DNA of 64,000 nucleotides from Enterovibrio norvegicus_B (lineage in GTDB: Bacteria; Pseudomonadota; Gammaproteobacteria; Enterobacterales; Vibrionaceae): the NCBI RefSeq assembly GCF_002876705.1, contig NZ_MDAG01000007.1:62001-126000 (forward strand), read 5' to 3'. Of the stretch, positions 61,965 to 64,000 are shown one piece after another. Position 1 is the stretch's first letter. Every line of letters begins with the position of its first letter. The notes beneath the pieces were generated by a model that saw only the letters and a list, made by a program, of their open reading frames with translations, made no database searches and had not been told where the DNA came from. The translations under genes were made by a program, and so were the position numbers.

Positions 61965-63947
61965 TTAGCCTCCGGCAGCCACTTCATCCAAAACGGCTAA
62001 CACGGTGCCATCTAAATGGCCATCAAATACCTGACGACATACCTTACGGCGTACCGCCAAGCCTGAGATTAAGCGCTCAATCGACAAATGCCCCGCTTCG
62101 TTCTGGCTGTTGTAAAACTCGATCGTACGACTCAGCGTTTCGTATGACATGATTTCACCATCCACACGTAACCAATCCAATTTGTCCATGTAGCTTTGAC
62201 ATTCTTCGGTGATTGTCGCCGCAGGGTGCCCTGTCATGGCCGACAACGCGGTAATACTGCGTTGCATCGCCTCTGGCGAGGTGTATTTTGACAAGGTGAT
62301 TGTCAGTTCATCTGCATTGATTTCAACCAAATGCTTACGCAGCTTAACGCGGCGTCCCAAGCGCCCTCCCCGCTTCTCTTTACGCTGAATCGGTTCGAAT
62401 TCACCGTCAATGATCTCGGAAAGCTGATCAAGGTCTTGCTTTGGCATGATCTCATTGCGAAGAGGGTTTGGCATGGTGGGTGCCAAGGATCGTTTCCCTT
62501 CGTTATACGTTTTGGCACGAGAAAAACGGATCACCTCATCGACATTACATTTGATGTCCAAACGGTAATCTGGGTGCTTCTTGTCGTTGTCGAGTTGGTA
62601 CACCGTTAAGTGGTAACCCCACAAGTTAACTGCAAACACATCTTCGGTTTGGGTTTCCTTTTTGGCCAGTTTTCGCAGCTCTCTGATCAAATCACTCGAA
62701 AAACGTCGCCATTCGATGTTTCTAGCCATTTTCTGGTTTAGGTCGCTCAATGTCATGGAATCTTCCAATCGACGCGACAGGCGGCTTCTGAAGAGGCTGT
62801 AGAGCTGGAATACCAAGGTATGCTGGCGCAAGATCTCTGGTGGGAACAAGAAAAAGTAATCTCGCGTCATCAATTCTTCGAAAAATGACGGCTCCCAGAC
62901 CAGGATGTACAAATTAGGCTTAATGCGAATTTCGCCATCTTCACCTTCACGCGGCGCTTCTTCAGACGCAGTGATGGTGCGGGCAATAAAGCGAAAACGA
63001 TCACTTTTAAAGCCTTCAGGCATATTTTCACTCAACCAGCGTCCGGTCAGTTCATGAAGCTGGAAGTCAGTAAATTCGATGCGATCGATGCTCTCACGGA
63101 TTGAATCACGTGCAGGCCCGCTGTCCTTCTTGCCGCGTAGTGACAGAATGTCCGTGATATAGACTGGCGTCTTATTCCCAACTTTCTGTGTTTGTAGCTC
63201 GTAGTTTGGCAAATGATGATCATGGTACTGCACGGTCAACGTAAACAACGCAAATAAGGTCATCAGATCATCAACCGTCATGATCGATTTTGACGATCGC
63301 GTTTCAATGATCGCTTTGGTGCCACTGATCGCCACCATCGACTTTTGGTAACTCTTTTTCGTTCTTGGCGGTGCCAGTGCTTGGTCGATGATCCCAGCCC
63401 AGCTGGTTGGCGCGATCACAATGTGATCTTTCTCATCTTGCATCGATGGCGGTATACCTAAACCATGCTCGCTAAGCAGTTGCTTGTTGACGTGATTCTG
63501 CGCCAGCGCTTTCGAACGCTTTTGCTTTTCCATCACTTTGGTTCTTTCAGATTGCAGGCCTGCTGAGCCTAGCACTGAGATCAACTGGCTTGGGTTCACA
63601 AAACGGTGCAACATGGTTTTGCCCGCCAATCCCTCTTCGAATCTCACACCTTGCTGTGTAAACAAACCAATTTGTACCGCGGCTCTCAAGCGTTGTTGAA
63701 TGGCAGCGCGTGTTAATTGGCCTTCTGTTGCCTCAACAAGCTCAGTGGTAGAAACCACGCCGTCTTTTGAAGCAAAGCCTCTCAGTGAGATAAGATTAAG
63801 CAGTTCAAGAATACTTTTGGTTACACCACGGAAATGCTCGTATTGGGGTAACCAATCGATCAATTGCGCGTGTACTTCGAAAAGGTGACCATCCTTGTGT
63901 GATCGTGGTGCGGGGATCAGTATTTTTTCCGAGGGACTTGAGGCCAT
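61965..63947 (-). CDS. rctB: chromosome II replication initiator RctB
   Basis: 660 residues from the ATG at 63947 (AAGGAG upstream); a longer frame to 63992 adds 15 residues not expected in the family. The sequence follows Vibrio RctB throughout: IPAPRSHKDGHLFEV at the N-terminus, GVTKSILELLNLISLRG, LTRAAIQQRLRAAVQIGLF (winged-helix), ALAPPRTKKSYQKSMV, ILSLRGKKDSGPARDSIRESIDRIEFTDFQLHELTGRWLSENMPEG, and NPLRNEIMPKQDL. V. cholerae RctB has 658 residues. It binds 12-mer and 39-mer sites at oriCII and opens the origin; Dam methylation of the 12-mers matters. The origin should lie just right of base 64000, upstream of this gene, and only about 50 bases of that side are in the window. Confidence 0.97.
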   Translation of the reverse strand: MASSPSEKILIPAPRSHKDGHLFEVHAQLIDWLPQYEHFRGVTKSILELLNLISLRGFASKDGVVSTTELVEATEGQLTRAAIQQRLRAAVQIGLFTQQGVRFEEGLAGKTMLHRFVNPSQLISVLGSAGLQSERTKVMEKQKRSKALAQNHVNKQLLSEHGLGIPPSMQDEKDHIVIAPTSWAGIIDQALAPPRTKKSYQKSMVAISGTKAIIETRSSKSIMTVDDLMTLFALFTLTVQYHDHHLPNYELQTQKVGNKTPVYITDILSLRGKKDSGPARDSIRESIDRIEFTDFQLHELTGRWLSENMPEGFKSDRFRFIARTITASEEAPREGEDGEIRIKPNLYILVWEPSFFEELMTRDYFFLFPPEILRQHTLVFQLYSLFRSRLSRRLEDSMTLSDLNQKMARNIEWRRFSSDLIRELRKLAKKETQTEDVFAVNLWGYHLTVYQLDNDKKHPDYRLDIKCNVDEVIRFSRAKTYNEGKRSLAPTMPNPLRNEIMPKQDLDQLSEIIDGEFEPIQRKEKRGGRLGRRVKLRKHLVEINADELTITLSKYTSPEAMQRSITALSAMTGHPAATITEECQSYMDKLDWLRVDGEIMSYETLSRTIEFYNSQNEAGHLSIERLISGLAVRRKVCRQVFDGHLDGTVLAVLDEVAAGG

Positions 63948-64000
63948 CGTGCCACAGCTCCTTGTTAAGCCTGTAGAGTTATCAGAATACATGTGGCCGT

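Overview
The window is a piece of a gamma-proteobacterial genome, almost certainly Vibrionaceae, and most likely the second chromosome. The decisive marker is at the right edge. A minus-strand gene (61965-63947) encodes a full-length RctB, the initiator protein specific to Vibrionaceae chromosome II, and its upstream (origin-proximal) side runs off the window. A torECA trimethylamine N-oxide respiration operon, several LysR regulators, PAS-containing chemoreceptors and a Zur-type zinc-starvation locus fit a marine Vibrio, Grimontia, Enterovibrio or Photobacterium relative. I cannot fix the genus from the sequence alone.

Layout. 0-9 kb: a cut cupin gene, a NusG paralogue, a LysR gene beside a glutathione transferase stub, a small operon (acetyltransferase, internally deleted FosA-like pseudogene, DUF1272), a Tat-exported agmatine deiminase-like protein, a GST, a seven-bladed FG-GAP lipoprotein and an RNase H1. 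9-19 kb: a DOPA-dioxygenase-like protein, an outer-membrane barrel, a di-heme peroxidase lipoprotein, a DUF6151 protein, a divergent LysR/DJ-1 pair, an AAA ATPase, a DUF4157 (eCIS-type) protein with a deaminase-like module, an RluA-type pseudouridine synthase and a rhodanese. 19-27 kb: the zinc-starvation pair zigA/DUF1826 with a perfect Zur-like palindrome, then a 1611-residue RTX protein. 27-41 kb: an SDR/LysR pair, an EamA transporter, a LysR regulator, a periplasmic protein plus large chemoreceptor operon, an assembly gap lying inside a 7-bp tandem repeat, a soluble four-PAS chemoreceptor, an iron/2-oxoglutarate oxygenase, a hydrolase and an acetyltransferase. 41-47.5 kb: a single-domain globin, torECA (with a 59-residue TorE) and a second soluble four-PAS chemoreceptor with a very short signalling domain. 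47.5-51.7 kb: a patch of unrecognised exported proteins and lipoproteins, one carrying a frameshift, bounded by two copies of a 19-bp palindromic sequence. 51.7-61.5 kb: a GH13 protein lacking the catalytic acid/base Glu, a double-CDGSH/glutamate-synthase fusion, and an alpha-glucoside uptake operon in the order aglEFGAK. 61.5-64 kb: hairpins and rctB.

How it works together. The region looks like a flexible replicon: carbon uptake (agl), anaerobic respiration (tor), stress and detoxification enzymes each with a LysR partner, energy or redox taxis receptors, and metal-starvation response. The most unusual items are the DUF4157-deaminase protein at 15.2-16.9 kb, the active-site-altered GH13 at 51.8-53.4 kb, the CDGSH-GltB fusion at 53.6-55.1 kb, the periplasmic-protein/chemoreceptor pair at 31.2-34.8 kb, and the lipoprotein patch at 48-51.5 kb. 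No tRNA, rRNA, CRISPR array, integrase or transposase was seen.
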